Shown piece by piece: positions 25,223-34,003 of a stretch of DNA of 64,000 nt (positions are counted from its first letter, which is position 1; the number at the start of each line of letters is the position of its first letter). The stretch covers positions 1 to 64,000 of the forward strand of contig JAKCEW010000002.1 of assembly GCA_023539445.1 (NCBI GenBank), in the 5' to 3' direction. The translations under genes and the position numbers were made by a program. Below the pieces are notes generated by a model, which was not told the DNA's origin, searched no databases, and saw only the letters and a list, made by a program, of their open reading frames with translations. The stretch is from Candidatus Terraquivivens yellowstonensis (lineage in GTDB: Archaea; Thermoproteota; Nitrososphaeria_A; Caldarchaeales; Wolframiiraptoraceae).

Positions 25223-28200
25223 GTGATACCGGTAATATACGAAGATTTGTGTATTGTTTGCAAAAAGGACGTGTCCTCTGAGGAAATTTCTGAAAGAAAG
25301 TGTAGCGTCAAAAAAGTCCCCTTCAACTCGGCGATGCAGATTGTAGAAGAAGCTGGACTTGAAAACCTATTTAGGAAAACATTAGGAGAACCGAGAGAGT
25401 TGCAGAAGTTTTGGATAAAAAGGTTCATCAGAAATGAGAGCTTCACCATAGTAGCTCCGACCGGTATTGGAAAAACCGCTTTCGGGTTAATTGCCTCACT
25501 CTTTTTAGCATTAAAGAGAAAGAAAAGCTATGTTATAGTACCCACGACGATTTTGGTCGGGCAGTGTGTTAATGAGCTGAGAAATTTTTGCTCAAAGATA
25601 GGCAAAAGTGTTGGCACAAACGAAAAGGGAGATATAACCGTAGTATTCTATCATGAAAAGATTGATAAAAAAGAAAAAGAGAAATTCGAGGAAGCCCTCA
25701 ATAATGGTAACTTTGACATTATGGTAACGACCGCGGCCTTTCTTTCTAAGAGGTTTGAGAAGATCAAAAACATTTTTTTCGACTTCATATTCGTTGATGA
25801 TGTAGATGCCATCCTAAAAGCCTCAAAAAACGTTGAAAGGATCTTATACCTTCTAGGGTTTAGGAAAGTTGATGGGCAGTGGACGGGTGAACCGAAAGGC
25901 ATCCTGATAGTCTCCACAGCGACCACGAGTAAAGGCAAGGCTACAACGCTATTTAGAAAATTGTTAAATTTTGACGTCGGCTCCTCTTTCTTCACAGTTA
26001 GAAATATTGATGATTTTTACCTAAATCTGGAAGAAATAGAAAAGATAAAGGAAATTTTGAGGACGATGGGCAATGGATGCATAATTTATGCCCGAGATGG
26101 TGAGGAGGCTGAAAAATATTACGAAGCATTAAAAAACGAATTCAGAATTGGACTTGTGTTAGCTGGAAGAAAGAGAGATTATGACCTTTTTTACGAGGGC
26201 AAGATTGACCATTTGATTGGAACATCGTATTACTATGGTTTACTCGTTAGGGGATTGGACCTTCCCCAAAAAATAAGATACGTTATTTTCATCGGCGCTC
26301 CTGTTTTAAGATTTAGATACGAAACCCTAACACCAAAGCTGATAAAAACCTTGGCCCTTGGTCTGCAGGAAGATGAATCTATACGAAAAAATCTTCCACT
26401 GATACTTAATTTGGAGAAGCACCCAGAAAAATTGGAAGAGATAAAAAAACTGATAAGCGAGGTTTTGCAAAAAAGAAAAATTGAGGACTTTGTTGTAAGG
26501 GAAAACGAGATAATATTTCCGGACATCAAAACTTACATCCAAGGATCTGGAAGATCATCTAGGCTGACGGTTAATGGTCTAACAAAGGGCGCATCGTTTT
26601 TGCTAGAAAAAGACGAAGAAATACTGAACGCATTCGTTAAAAGAGCAAAATATTACGACATAGTGTTTAAAACATTTGATGAGGCTAACTTCGAATCGCT
26701 AAAGAAGGAAATCGATGAAACCAGAGCGCCTGGATATCATGCAGTCGAGGCAATAAGGCCTGCGTTATTAATTGTCGAAAGTCCTACAAAAGCAAGGATA
26801 ATCTCCCGATTTTTTGGGCGTCCAAGCGTTAAAGTTCTTAACAATTTGGTTGTGTACGAGGTTGCGAGCCAAAATTACGTATTATCTATAACCGCTTGCC
26901 TCGGTCACATCGTTGACTTGGTTACTGACAGAGGCTTTCATGGAGTTCAAGTTAACGGAAACTTCACGCCCATATATACAACAATAAAGCGGTGCAAACG
27001 ATGCAACTACCAGTTCACCAACAAACAGGATAGTTGTCCAGTGTGCGGGCATAGCGAAATAGACGATTCAGCAGGAAGAATAGACTCCCTGAGGAACATT
27101 GCTTACCAAATAGGTTTTGTCATTATCGGTACAGACCCTGATGCCGAAGGTGAAAAGATTGCTTGGGACCTAAAAAACCTCTTGAGCGGATTGGCGGAAG
27201 TAAAGCGTGCTGAGTTTCATGAGGTCACGCCCTCAGCCATCATTAGAGCCATTTCAAACTTAAGGGATGTTAACGAGGATCTTGTGAAAGCTCAGATACT
27301 CCGAAGGGTAGAGGACAGATGGATAGGTTTCGTCCTTTCACAGTTACTCTGGAAACGTTTTGGAGATTATAACTTGTCTGCAGGTAGAGTCCAAACACCC
27401 GTCCTAGGGTGGATAATCCAGCGTGCGGATGAATTCAAGAGGAAAAAGAAGGTTGCTTACGCCCCGCAGTTGGGCTTGACCTTTGAAGAGCTGGAAGGTG
27501 AGCAGAAACAACTACGCGTAGAAATTTCATTAATAGAAGAAAGACAAGAAAAACGCCTACCGCTTCCACCTTATACGACAGACGAAATGTTGAGGGATGC
27601 TAACCGCATCATGCACCTAAGTTCTAATGTAGCAATGAAGTTGGCACAAGATCTTTTCGAGAGTGGTCTTATAACCTATCACAGAACAGACTCGACACAC
27701 GTAAGTGATGTCGGATTAAGGATCGCAAAGGAATTTCTAGGGGAAGAGTTTGCAGGTAGGCATTGGTCAACAGCCGAGGGTGCTCATGAATGCATAAGAC
27801 CCACGAGACCTTGGGATAGATTTACACTTCAGAGAATGATATACGAGGGTGTTGTACCAGTTGAGGGGTTGACTGCTGAGCACTTTGCACTCTATGACAT
27901 GATTTTCAGACGCTACATGTCAAGTCAGTGCCGTGAATTTGAGGTTAAAATTAAGAAATACTTGTTAAAGTTTTTGGATAAGGAGAAAATAATCGAGAGA
28001 ATAGTTGATGCAAAAGGTAGGGCTTTAGAACTCTACAGAAGCGTGGTTATCGATAAGGAACTTCCAGAAGGGGTCTTTGACGTCGAGTTGGAATACCGAA
28101 TAGTACCTTCTGCCTACCCATACACACAGGCCGATGTGATAAAACTCATGAAGGAAAGAGCAATCGGTAGGCCGTCCACATACGCAACGATAATCGATAA

Positions 28201-28420
28201 GCTCTTCCGGAGAAAATACGTTACAGAAAGGAAGCGTCTACTCTTTCCGACGATTGTCGGGCGTAAGGTCTTTGAATTTTTGGAGAAGAATTATAGTAAC
28301 TTCGTCTCCGAAGAAAGGACTAGGCTTTTACTTAAGATGATGGATGACGTTGAAAGAAGAGCGGCCAATTACGAGGATATGATAAGAGACGTTTACGAAG
28401 AAATCAAAAGGATAGGGTAA
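25223..28420 (+). CDS. rgy: Reverse gyrase
   Basis: A 1065-aa fusion of an SF2 helicase-like domain and topoisomerase IA. Walker A is APTGIGKT (78-85) and the DEAD-like motif DDVD (192-195). Toprim begins at LLIVESPTKA (515-524) and has DPDAEGE (638-644). A zinc finger uses C591/C594/C605/C608, and the catalytic Tyr is Y819 in ITYHRTDS. It introduces positive supercoils and marks thermophiles. The N-terminal zinc finger seems incomplete (C10, C13, C27 and no fourth Cys). The first half is visibly A/AAA-rich compared with its neighbours. GTG start. No intein. Confidence 0.96.
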   Translation: MIPVIYEDLCIVCKKDVSSEEISERKCSVKKVPFNSAMQIVEEAGLENLFRKTLGEPRELQKFWIKRFIRNESFTIVAPTGIGKTAFGLIASLFLALKRKKSYVIVPTTILVGQCVNELRNFCSKIGKSVGTNEKGDITVVFYHEKIDKKEKEKFEEALNNGNFDIMVTTAAFLSKRFEKIKNIFFDFIFVDDVDAILKASKNVERILYLLGFRKVDGQWTGEPKGILIVSTATTSKGKATTLFRKLLNFDVGSSFFTVRNIDDFYLNLEEIEKIKEILRTMGNGCIIYARDGEEAEKYYEALKNEFRIGLVLAGRKRDYDLFYEGKIDHLIGTSYYYGLLVRGLDLPQKIRYVIFIGAPVLRFRYETLTPKLIKTLALGLQEDESIRKNLPLILNLEKHPEKLEEIKKLISEVLQKRKIEDFVVRENEIIFPDIKTYIQGSGRSSRLTVNGLTKGASFLLEKDEEILNAFVKRAKYYDIVFKTFDEANFESLKKEIDETRAPGYHAVEAIRPALLIVESPTKARIISRFFGRPSVKVLNNLVVYEVASQNYVLSITACLGHIVDLVTDRGFHGVQVNGNFTPIYTTIKRCKRCNYQFTNKQDSCPVCGHSEIDDSAGRIDSLRNIAYQIGFVIIGTDPDAEGEKIAWDLKNLLSGLAEVKRAEFHEVTPSAIIRAISNLRDVNEDLVKAQILRRVEDRWIGFVLSQLLWKRFGDYNLSAGRVQTPVLGWIIQRADEFKRKKKVAYAPQLGLTFEELEGEQKQLRVEISLIEERQEKRLPLPPYTTDEMLRDANRIMHLSSNVAMKLAQDLFESGLITYHRTDSTHVSDVGLRIAKEFLGEEFAGRHWSTAEGAHECIRPTRPWDRFTLQRMIYEGVVPVEGLTAEHFALYDMIFRRYMSSQCREFEVKIKKYLLKFLDKEKIIERIVDAKGRALELYRSVVIDKELPEGVFDVELEYRIVPSAYPYTQADVIKLMKERAIGRPSTYATIIDKLFRRKYVTERKRLLFPTIVGRKVFEFLEKNYSNFVSEERTRLLLKMMDDVERRAANYEDMIRDVYEEIKRIG

Positions 28421-28482
28421 GTTACCCATACGTTCACACAACACCAAGAATTTTTATAAAGCATAATGAGAACCTGTTAAGC

Positions 28483-29496
28483 ATGAAAGCTGCACTTCTC
28501 TACAAGCCAGCCCCTGCTGAGAAAGACCCGCTTGTTATTGAAGATTTGCCCATACCTGAACCAAAGGATGGGCAGGTTCTGGTTAAAGTGGAAGCGTGTG
28601 GTGTATGCAGATCAAACCTTCACATGATTGAAGGGGATTGGGTCAAGTATGGTTTGCCGTCTAAATCGCCGATAATACCTGGGCACGAAATAGTTGGCAC
28701 TATAAGCGAAATTGGCCGGGGCGTGGAAGGTTTGGATATTGGACAGAGAGTGGGCATTCAGCCGCTATGGACCGCTTGCGGTAGGTGTGAGTATTGCTTA
28801 AAAGGGTTTGAACATCTTTGCCCTAACAAGAAGATAACTGGTGAGACTGTTGATGGAGGGTACGCCGAGTATATCCTTGCCGACTGGCGACACGTCTATC
28901 CCATACCCGACAACTTGGATCCAGTTGAAGCCGCTCCGCTGTTCTGTCCTGGTGTAACCGCTTATGGTGCGGTGCTTAAGGCTGAACTGAAGCCTGGAAA
29001 GAGGGTTGCTGTCTTCGGCATAGGCGGAGTAGGTCACATGGTTGTCCAAATCGCTAAGCTTTACGGTGCTGAAGTAATAGCGGTCAGTAGGAGCGAGGAG
29101 CACCTAAAGGTTGCAGAGGAGCTGGGAGCTGACCTAACAATAAATTCGTCAACCAGCGATCCGGTAGATGAAATAAAGAAACTGGGTGGCGTTGATGCTA
29201 GTATAGTCTTTGCACCTTCGGATATAGCCGCGGAACAAGCGATAAAGGTCACAAAGCCGCTTGGGACGATAGTCATCGGTGTTCACGTCAGGCTTGGTGA
29301 ATTCTTCTTTCACGAAGAGAAAAGAATAGTCGGCTCGGTGATTGGTTCTAGATGGATGATGAATAATGTGATAAACTTAGCGCATGCCGGAAAGATAAGA
29401 GCTGTCTGTGAGAAGTATCCTCTAGAAGAGGTGAACGAAGTCCTCAAGAGGCTGAAAATGGGAAAGGTCAGGGCAAGGGCCGTCTTAGTTCCCTAA
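28483..29496 (+). CDS. Zinc-dependent medium-chain alcohol dehydrogenase
   Basis: A 337-aa MDR family enzyme. Catalytic zinc ligands are seen in CGVCRSN and GHE, with the third Cys in LFCPGVTAYGA. The structural zinc site is CGRCEYCLKGFEHLC. The Rossmann motif is GIGGVG. The catalytic motif has Arg-Ser-Asn where many ADHs have His-Ser/Thr-Asp. It oxidises alcohols or reduces aldehydes with NAD(P); the substrate is not readable. A TATA-like tttttataaag lies 28-38 bp upstream of the ATG. The end overlaps convergent cofD by 4 bases. Confidence 0.9.
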   Translation: MKAALLYKPAPAEKDPLVIEDLPIPEPKDGQVLVKVEACGVCRSNLHMIEGDWVKYGLPSKSPIIPGHEIVGTISEIGRGVEGLDIGQRVGIQPLWTACGRCEYCLKGFEHLCPNKKITGETVDGGYAEYILADWRHVYPIPDNLDPVEAAPLFCPGVTAYGAVLKAELKPGKRVAVFGIGGVGHMVVQIAKLYGAEVIAVSRSEEHLKVAEELGADLTINSSTSDPVDEIKKLGGVDASIVFAPSDIAAEQAIKVTKPLGTIVIGVHVRLGEFFFHEEKRIVGSVIGSRWMMNNVINLAHAGKIRAVCEKYPLEEVNEVLKRLKMGKVRARAVLVP

Positions 29497-30431
29497 GCTT
29501 TCCTATGCATTAAGGCGGCATCCAAGACGAATTTAGCCAGCCTAACCCTATCATCTTTTGTTTTCATTAGCGTGTTGGTCGTAACGGCCTTTATGCCTAA
29601 TCTTTCAACGTCGTGCATGAGCGCGGCATCAACCTCATCCATCACGAATATATCTAGGAAGTCAGCGTAAAGTTTGGCTACACCTAGAGCCGAGACTTCA
29701 ATCCCCAAGTGCCTCATCATCTTATCTGCAGGTCCCTTGACGACAGTGCCGCCGATTATGGGCGAAACCGCAACCTTCTTAGCCTTAGTATTCCTAAGGG
29801 CTTGGCGCACTCCCTTAACAGCAAGTATCGTGCCTATGCTCACCAAAGGGTTGCTCGGACATATGATAACAATTTCAGCCTCCATTATCGATTCTATCAC
29901 GCCCGGTGCTGGCTTCGCGTTCTCCGATCCATCATACACAATTTCACGAATGACATCAACAGAACCTCTTTTCACTAAGTATTCTTGAAAATGCATAGTC
30001 TCATTATCGGTCCTTATCTTCGTCGCGAAGTAGTCATCAGTCATCGGTATGATTCTTTGTTTGAGGCCGAGCCTAGTGCATATGTCTTTCGTTACTTCGG
30101 AGAGTCTGTAGCCAGATTTTAGCATCATCGTCCTATGGATATGGGTTGCTAGGTCTCTATCTCCGAGCTTGAACCATGTGTCGTGGCCGTAAACTTTTAA
30201 CATCTCAAGGCAGTTGAATGTATCGTTCTTGATGCCCCAACCTTTCTCTTCATCGACGAGTCCCGCCAATGTGTAGATGATTATATCGATATCTGGTGAG
30301 ATGTGAAGGCCGTGGAATTCGCAGTCGTCTCCTGTATTCACGATTATCGTCAGTTCTTCAGGTGGAACTATCGAAGATAGACCATCGAGAAGTTTAGCGG
30401 CCCCGACACCACCAGCAAGGGTCGTTATCAT
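29493..30431 (-). CDS. cofD: CofD, 2-phospho-L-lactate transferase (F420 biosynthesis)
   Basis: About 312 aa from ATG 30431, which overlaps the previous stop as ATGA and places the nucleotide-binding motif TLAGGVGAAKLL right at the N-terminus as in the family. The track start at 30458 would add nine residues inside the neighbouring gene. Other motifs: VNTGDDCEFHGLHISPDID, ICPSNPLVSIG and SPIIGG. CofD joins the phospholactyl group to the deazaflavin Fo, giving F420-0 (or the dehydro form). It is coupled to the nitroreductase upstream. Confidence 0.94.
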   Translation of the reverse strand: MITTLAGGVGAAKLLDGLSSIVPPEELTIIVNTGDDCEFHGLHISPDIDIIIYTLAGLVDEEKGWGIKNDTFNCLEMLKVYGHDTWFKLGDRDLATHIHRTMMLKSGYRLSEVTKDICTRLGLKQRIIPMTDDYFATKIRTDNETMHFQEYLVKRGSVDVIREIVYDGSENAKPAPGVIESIMEAEIVIICPSNPLVSIGTILAVKGVRQALRNTKAKKVAVSPIIGGTVVKGPADKMMRHLGIEVSALGVAKLYADFLDIFVMDEVDAALMHDVERLGIKAVTTNTLMKTKDDRVRLAKFVLDAALMHRKA

Positions 30432-31054
30432 ATTGGGTTCCCCCAAAAGTTTAGACATGCAACTTCGCTTAACGGTTTTCTTGGAGGTTTAGATGAAAAG
30501 CCTCCGCGTGAAACTTCCACGATCGCTTGCGGCTCAAAAGAGTCCGGCATCCTTAAAACCTTCTTCACAACTTCTGGGGCGAATAATGCGCTACTCCTCC
30601 AGCAAGCCGATATGCCCATAGCATGAAGCGCCAAGAGCAGGTTCTCTATGGCAGCGGCGACCGATTGAACTGCCATAGTGTGTTCGCACGCTTGACGTCT
30701 ATCGTCAGGGTACTTATGCATATCCTCCATTGTTAAGCATACGACGATAATGACCGAAGCTTTCATGCTTCTTTCCGTTGAGGTTTTTATGATTTCATCT
30801 ATGGTTCCTTCGTCCAGCCCATCCTTCCTCAAATCCTCGCGCCATAAGGCCGCCATCTCTCCTATCAGCTCCTCTTTTACTTTCGGGTCCTTAACGATGA
30901 CAAACCTCCAAGGTTGAGCATTATGCGCCGAAGGTGCGGAGATCGCAACCTCCAATGCCTTTACAACTTCGTTAAGCGAAACCTCTCCATCGCCTGGGAT
31001 CTTCGCGCTCGCCCTTGAGGATATAAATGAGAGTATTTTTTGGGTTTCTATCAC
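30428..31054 (-). CDS. Nitroreductase-family protein, probable dehydro-F420-0 reductase (FbiB C-terminal-like)
   Basis: A 208-aa FMN-binding nitroreductase. ALEVAISAPSAHNAQPWRFV near the N-terminus matches the FbiB C-terminal domain ('aPsahhtrPWRFv'). A later HTMAVQSVAAAIENLLLALHAMG is the typical dimer/FMN helix. In actinobacteria this domain reduces dehydro-F420-0. The ATGA overlap with cofD supports the F420 assignment. A generic nitroreductase is the alternative. GTG start. It is divergent from the LarA-like gene. Confidence 0.8.
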   Translation of the reverse strand: MIETQKILSFISSRASAKIPGDGEVSLNEVVKALEVAISAPSAHNAQPWRFVIVKDPKVKEELIGEMAALWREDLRKDGLDEGTIDEIIKTSTERSMKASVIIVVCLTMEDMHKYPDDRRQACEHTMAVQSVAAAIENLLLALHAMGISACWRSSALFAPEVVKKVLRMPDSFEPQAIVEVSRGGFSSKPPRKPLSEVACLNFWGNPI

Positions 31055-31073
31055 AATATTATGTGCGCATAAT

Positions 31074-31083
31074 CACTTATATC
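31074..31083 (+). promoter_or_regulatory. TATA box of the LarA-like gene
   Basis: The sequence cacttatatc centred near 31079 lies 23-28 bp before ATG 31102. This indicates a leaderless transcript and argues against the track start at 31027, which would lie upstream of the promoter. Confidence 0.5.
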
Positions 31084-31101
31084 AATCTTATCAACCTGTT
31101 T

Positions 31102-32349
31102 ATGCAAGGTCGGAACGATTTGGTTGAGCTTTGGCTAAAGTATGGCAAAACAGAGGTATTCGTCGACGTCCCATCAGATATGCAATATTTCGTAGCCGAG
31201 CCAAGTAAATCGGTCGAGGTCGAGAACGTTGAAGCAGATTTAGAATCGGCTATCGTGGGTTTAGGGCGTGAAGAGCTTGAAAGACTAATCCACTCATCCA
31301 AAAAAATTTCGCTCGTGGTTGATACGCAACTGCCTGCTGAAAGTTTCTTATCTGTATATAAAAAACTGATAGAATACATCGCTCAACATAAAAGCGCCGA
31401 AGCATCTTTCAGCGTATTGCTCTCACCATGGAGATATAGCGGGATAGGGATTGAGAATTTTATGAACATTGATGACATAAAGATTAATTCGATCGTTGTG
31501 GACCGTTATTCAGAAGCTTCTGAATGGACTTTGGACGATGCTACTGGTCTTCAAGTCCACCAAGAATATTTGAGTAGCGACTTAAAAATCGTGCTTCTAC
31601 CCACGGAGTATCATGGTGCTTACGGTCTACTTGATTACAGACACACGATCGTTATGGGGATAGCATATTCAAAATCGAGACCAAAACGAGTAAAGAGTAT
31701 AGAAAATCTGTGGGAGGTTGCTAACAGTATTAAACCTAACCTTACCATCCAAACGGTTCACTCGTATAAAAAAGGACTTGTAAAAGTTTTTGCGGGACAA
31801 CCGGAACAGGTTGCGACCTCCGCATCCAGTTTAGCCCACGACACTTTAACGGTAAGGTTGAAGAATAAAACAGACATCGTCATAGTAAGCCCAGGAGGCA
31901 CGCCCTACGACTTAACATTGATGAATGCGCTCCAAACTTTAGGAAACGTCGAGCATGCGATAAAGAACGATGGTATACTGATACTCGCGAGCGAGTGTAC
32001 AAATGGATTGGGCGGCCCCGATTTTATAGCAGAGTTGGGTAGGTATGCGTTGGAGAAAGACGATTACCGTCCATCGAGTATAATTAATCATGAAGCCGTG
32101 CTTATCAATAAATTTAGACTCTTGTCCAGAAAGTGCAAGATAGCTCTGGTCTCGACATTGCCAAAGACATACGTGGAAAGGTTATTGGGGGCGAAGGCAT
32201 TCGACACTTTATCGGATGCACTATCGTATGCTTTGAGGATAAAGGGAAAAGAATGTAGCATAAGCTTAATCCCGGATGTAGCGAGAATGTCGGTGTCGCT
32301 AGAAGGAGAGGGGAACAAAAGTCAGGATGAGAATCCCAATAACCCCTAG
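31102..32349 (+). CDS. Divergent LarA-like (lactate racemase superfamily) protein
   Basis: About 415 aa from ATG 31102. The start LVELWLKYGKTEVFVDVP and the C-terminal DIVIVSPGGTPYDLTLMNALQTL ... GILILASECTNGLGGPDF match LarA (the former DUF2088). In true LarA, a segment H-x-x-A-G-x-S-G-G-x-K holds the nickel-pincer lysine. Here the equivalent reads YHGAYGLLDYRH, so the His is kept but Gly-Gly-x-Lys is not. It is therefore unlikely to bind the cofactor in the standard way. The substrate is unknown. It is divergent from the F420 genes and its end overlaps the convergent protease gene by 51 bases. Confidence 0.7.
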   Translation: MQGRNDLVELWLKYGKTEVFVDVPSDMQYFVAEPSKSVEVENVEADLESAIVGLGREELERLIHSSKKISLVVDTQLPAESFLSVYKKLIEYIAQHKSAEASFSVLLSPWRYSGIGIENFMNIDDIKINSIVVDRYSEASEWTLDDATGLQVHQEYLSSDLKIVLLPTEYHGAYGLLDYRHTIVMGIAYSKSRPKRVKSIENLWEVANSIKPNLTIQTVHSYKKGLVKVFAGQPEQVATSASSLAHDTLTVRLKNKTDIVIVSPGGTPYDLTLMNALQTLGNVEHAIKNDGILILASECTNGLGGPDFIAELGRYALEKDDYRPSSIINHEAVLINKFRLLSRKCKIALVSTLPKTYVERLLGAKAFDTLSDALSYALRIKGKECSISLIPDVARMSVSLEGEGNKSQDENPNNP

Positions 32350-33417
32350 AAGGGCTAGCTTCCTTTTCTTTGAAAGTGGTGAGACTTGATCAAGCGGTAC
32401 TATGTCAGGCGTCCGAGAAGACATTAGTAAAATTAAAATGCCCAGCAAGAAGTATCCCATCATTATTAGGACGATCGCCGAAACGTATGAGGCTATGATG
32501 TATTGTTTTCTCGAGAGTAGCGGCCTAAAAATTCTACCACCATCCAGTTGCCATGCGGGGAACAAGTTTATCGCTGTCACCACCATGCCGAGCCATGCTG
32601 CGAAACCTAGCGTGGAAAAGAAAGGCACCATGTCCGGTTTACCAAATATAGGTCTAATTAAATAGAATGCAAGCGGCGATGGCAGAAACACCCCTCCCTC
32701 TTTCTCTATTATTGTTTGGACAACCTCGTATTCTGATACGCTCAGCCAATTGGCGGTCAGAAAAGCGGCAATCGTTACGAAGATGCTCACGACGAATCCT
32801 GTGATAGGGCCGCTTATGCCGCTATCGAATAGGCTATCCTTATTTATCGCAGGATCTTTTTGAAATATGACGGCGCCAAACGTTGGCATGACGCCCGGTA
32901 CTCCTGGTATAAAGTATGGAGGCGTTGCACCCATGCCGCTAGCCTTGGCCGAAAGGAGGTGACCGAATTCATGCAAACCTATTATAGACATGAGAGCAAC
33001 CGCGAAAAGTAATGTGTTTAGTAAAATGTCCATAGTACTGAACCGACCGAATATTCTCGAAAATACATCAGCATAAGACGCAGAGCGCAGATAACCGTCG
33101 ATAAGTACTGTGCCCATAGTCACAAAGAACAGTATTAAAGGCATCCTGCTCGTTTTCTCGGCGACTCTCCTGTAAGGAAACACCCTTATGAGCACTCTAT
33201 CCTTATCCTGAACTGCCATGGGAACGTATCCGATCTTTCTCAGGTCAAAAACTAACTCTTTGAATGGCTCTTTAATGGTGCGCTCCTTTATAACAAAGGA
33301 TAGAACATTTTCCTCAAAAAACACGTCTTCGACCGTGAACCTTTTCATAACAAATGTCTTTATATTCTCTAAGTCGTCTAGGCCGTATCCGAATTCTGAC
33401 AAATGCACCCGCAACAA
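32299..33417 (-). CDS. Site-2-protease-like intramembrane metalloprotease (M50)
   Basis: A 372-aa membrane protein. A soluble N-terminal domain (about 1-90) is followed by about seven helices. Zinc-binding HEFGH is at 149-153 and the third ligand motif LDGG at 291-294, both in hydrophobic segments. M50 proteases cut transmembrane substrates, often to release regulators. The N-terminal domain resembles the small alpha/beta domain seen in archaeal S2P homologues related to Sulfolobus. Convergent overlap (51 bp) with the LarA-like gene. Confidence 0.9.
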   Translation of the reverse strand: MLRVHLSEFGYGLDDLENIKTFVMKRFTVEDVFFEENVLSFVIKERTIKEPFKELVFDLRKIGYVPMAVQDKDRVLIRVFPYRRVAEKTSRMPLILFFVTMGTVLIDGYLRSASYADVFSRIFGRFSTMDILLNTLLFAVALMSIIGLHEFGHLLSAKASGMGATPPYFIPGVPGVMPTFGAVIFQKDPAINKDSLFDSGISGPITGFVVSIFVTIAAFLTANWLSVSEYEVVQTIIEKEGGVFLPSPLAFYLIRPIFGKPDMVPFFSTLGFAAWLGMVVTAINLFPAWQLDGGRIFRPLLSRKQYIIASYVSAIVLIMMGYFLLGILILLMSSRTPDIVPLDQVSPLSKKRKLALLGVIGILILTFVPLSF

Positions 33418-33490
33418 CTTTTACATCTAAGCCTCAATAAATATCTTTATCTAACCCCCGGATTGTATAATATGTGCTGGTGATGTATAG

Positions 33491-33997
33491 GTGGAAGATC
33501 TTTCGAAATGCGTCGAAATTCCACCAAACATAGTTATAAGAAACGTAAACTCAGACGAGTTGCTTCAAGTAATGCATATTAATAGATTATGCCTCCCGGA
33601 AAATTATACTTTCTCCTTTTTCGAAACGCTTTACAGAGATGCTCCCAAAGCGTTTTTTGTTGCAGAATGTAACGGAAAGATAGTGGGTTATGTTATGTGT
33701 AGAGTAGAAAGGACGTTTTCGAAGATAGATAGACTTAAGTTAAAGAGGGTGGGTCACATAGTCTCTATAGCGGTCCTTCCAGAATATCGACGGATGCATA
33801 TAGGTACCACCTTGATGAAATGCGCGATGGAGGCGCTGAAGAATGAGTATAATTGTTACGAAGTTTACCTAGAGGTAAGGGTTTCCAATGAACCCGCTAT
33901 CGCAATGTACGAGAAGCTTGGCTTCCAAAAAGTTGAGATACAGTCACATTATTACATGGATGGTGAGGATGCGTACGTTATGGCGAAAAAGCTATAG
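33491..33997 (+). CDS. RimI-type N-acetyltransferase
   Basis: A 168-aa GNAT protein with a GTG start just after tataggtg. The acetyl-CoA loop is VLPEYRRMHIGTTLM, preceded by the strand VGHIVSIA. The C-terminal EPAIAMYEKLGFQKV is typical of RimI/archaeal ArdI-NatA enzymes that acetylate protein N-termini. It lies alone between convergent and divergent neighbours. The exact substrate is inferred from the family. Confidence 0.88.
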   Translation: MEDLSKCVEIPPNIVIRNVNSDELLQVMHINRLCLPENYTFSFFETLYRDAPKAFFVAECNGKIVGYVMCRVERTFSKIDRLKLKRVGHIVSIAVLPEYRRMHIGTTLMKCAMEALKNEYNCYEVYLEVRVSNEPAIAMYEKLGFQKVEIQSHYYMDGEDAYVMAKKL

Positions 33998-34003
33998 CGT
34001 TGC

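Noticed and set aside
30431-30458. Upstream ATG for cofD in the track
   Set aside because: It adds nine residues not found in CofD; the ATGA-overlapping ATG at 30431 places the nucleotide loop at the usual position.
31027-31101. N-terminal extension of the LarA-like ORF
   Set aside because: It lies upstream of the TATA box and inside the 5' end of the divergent nitroreductase gene.
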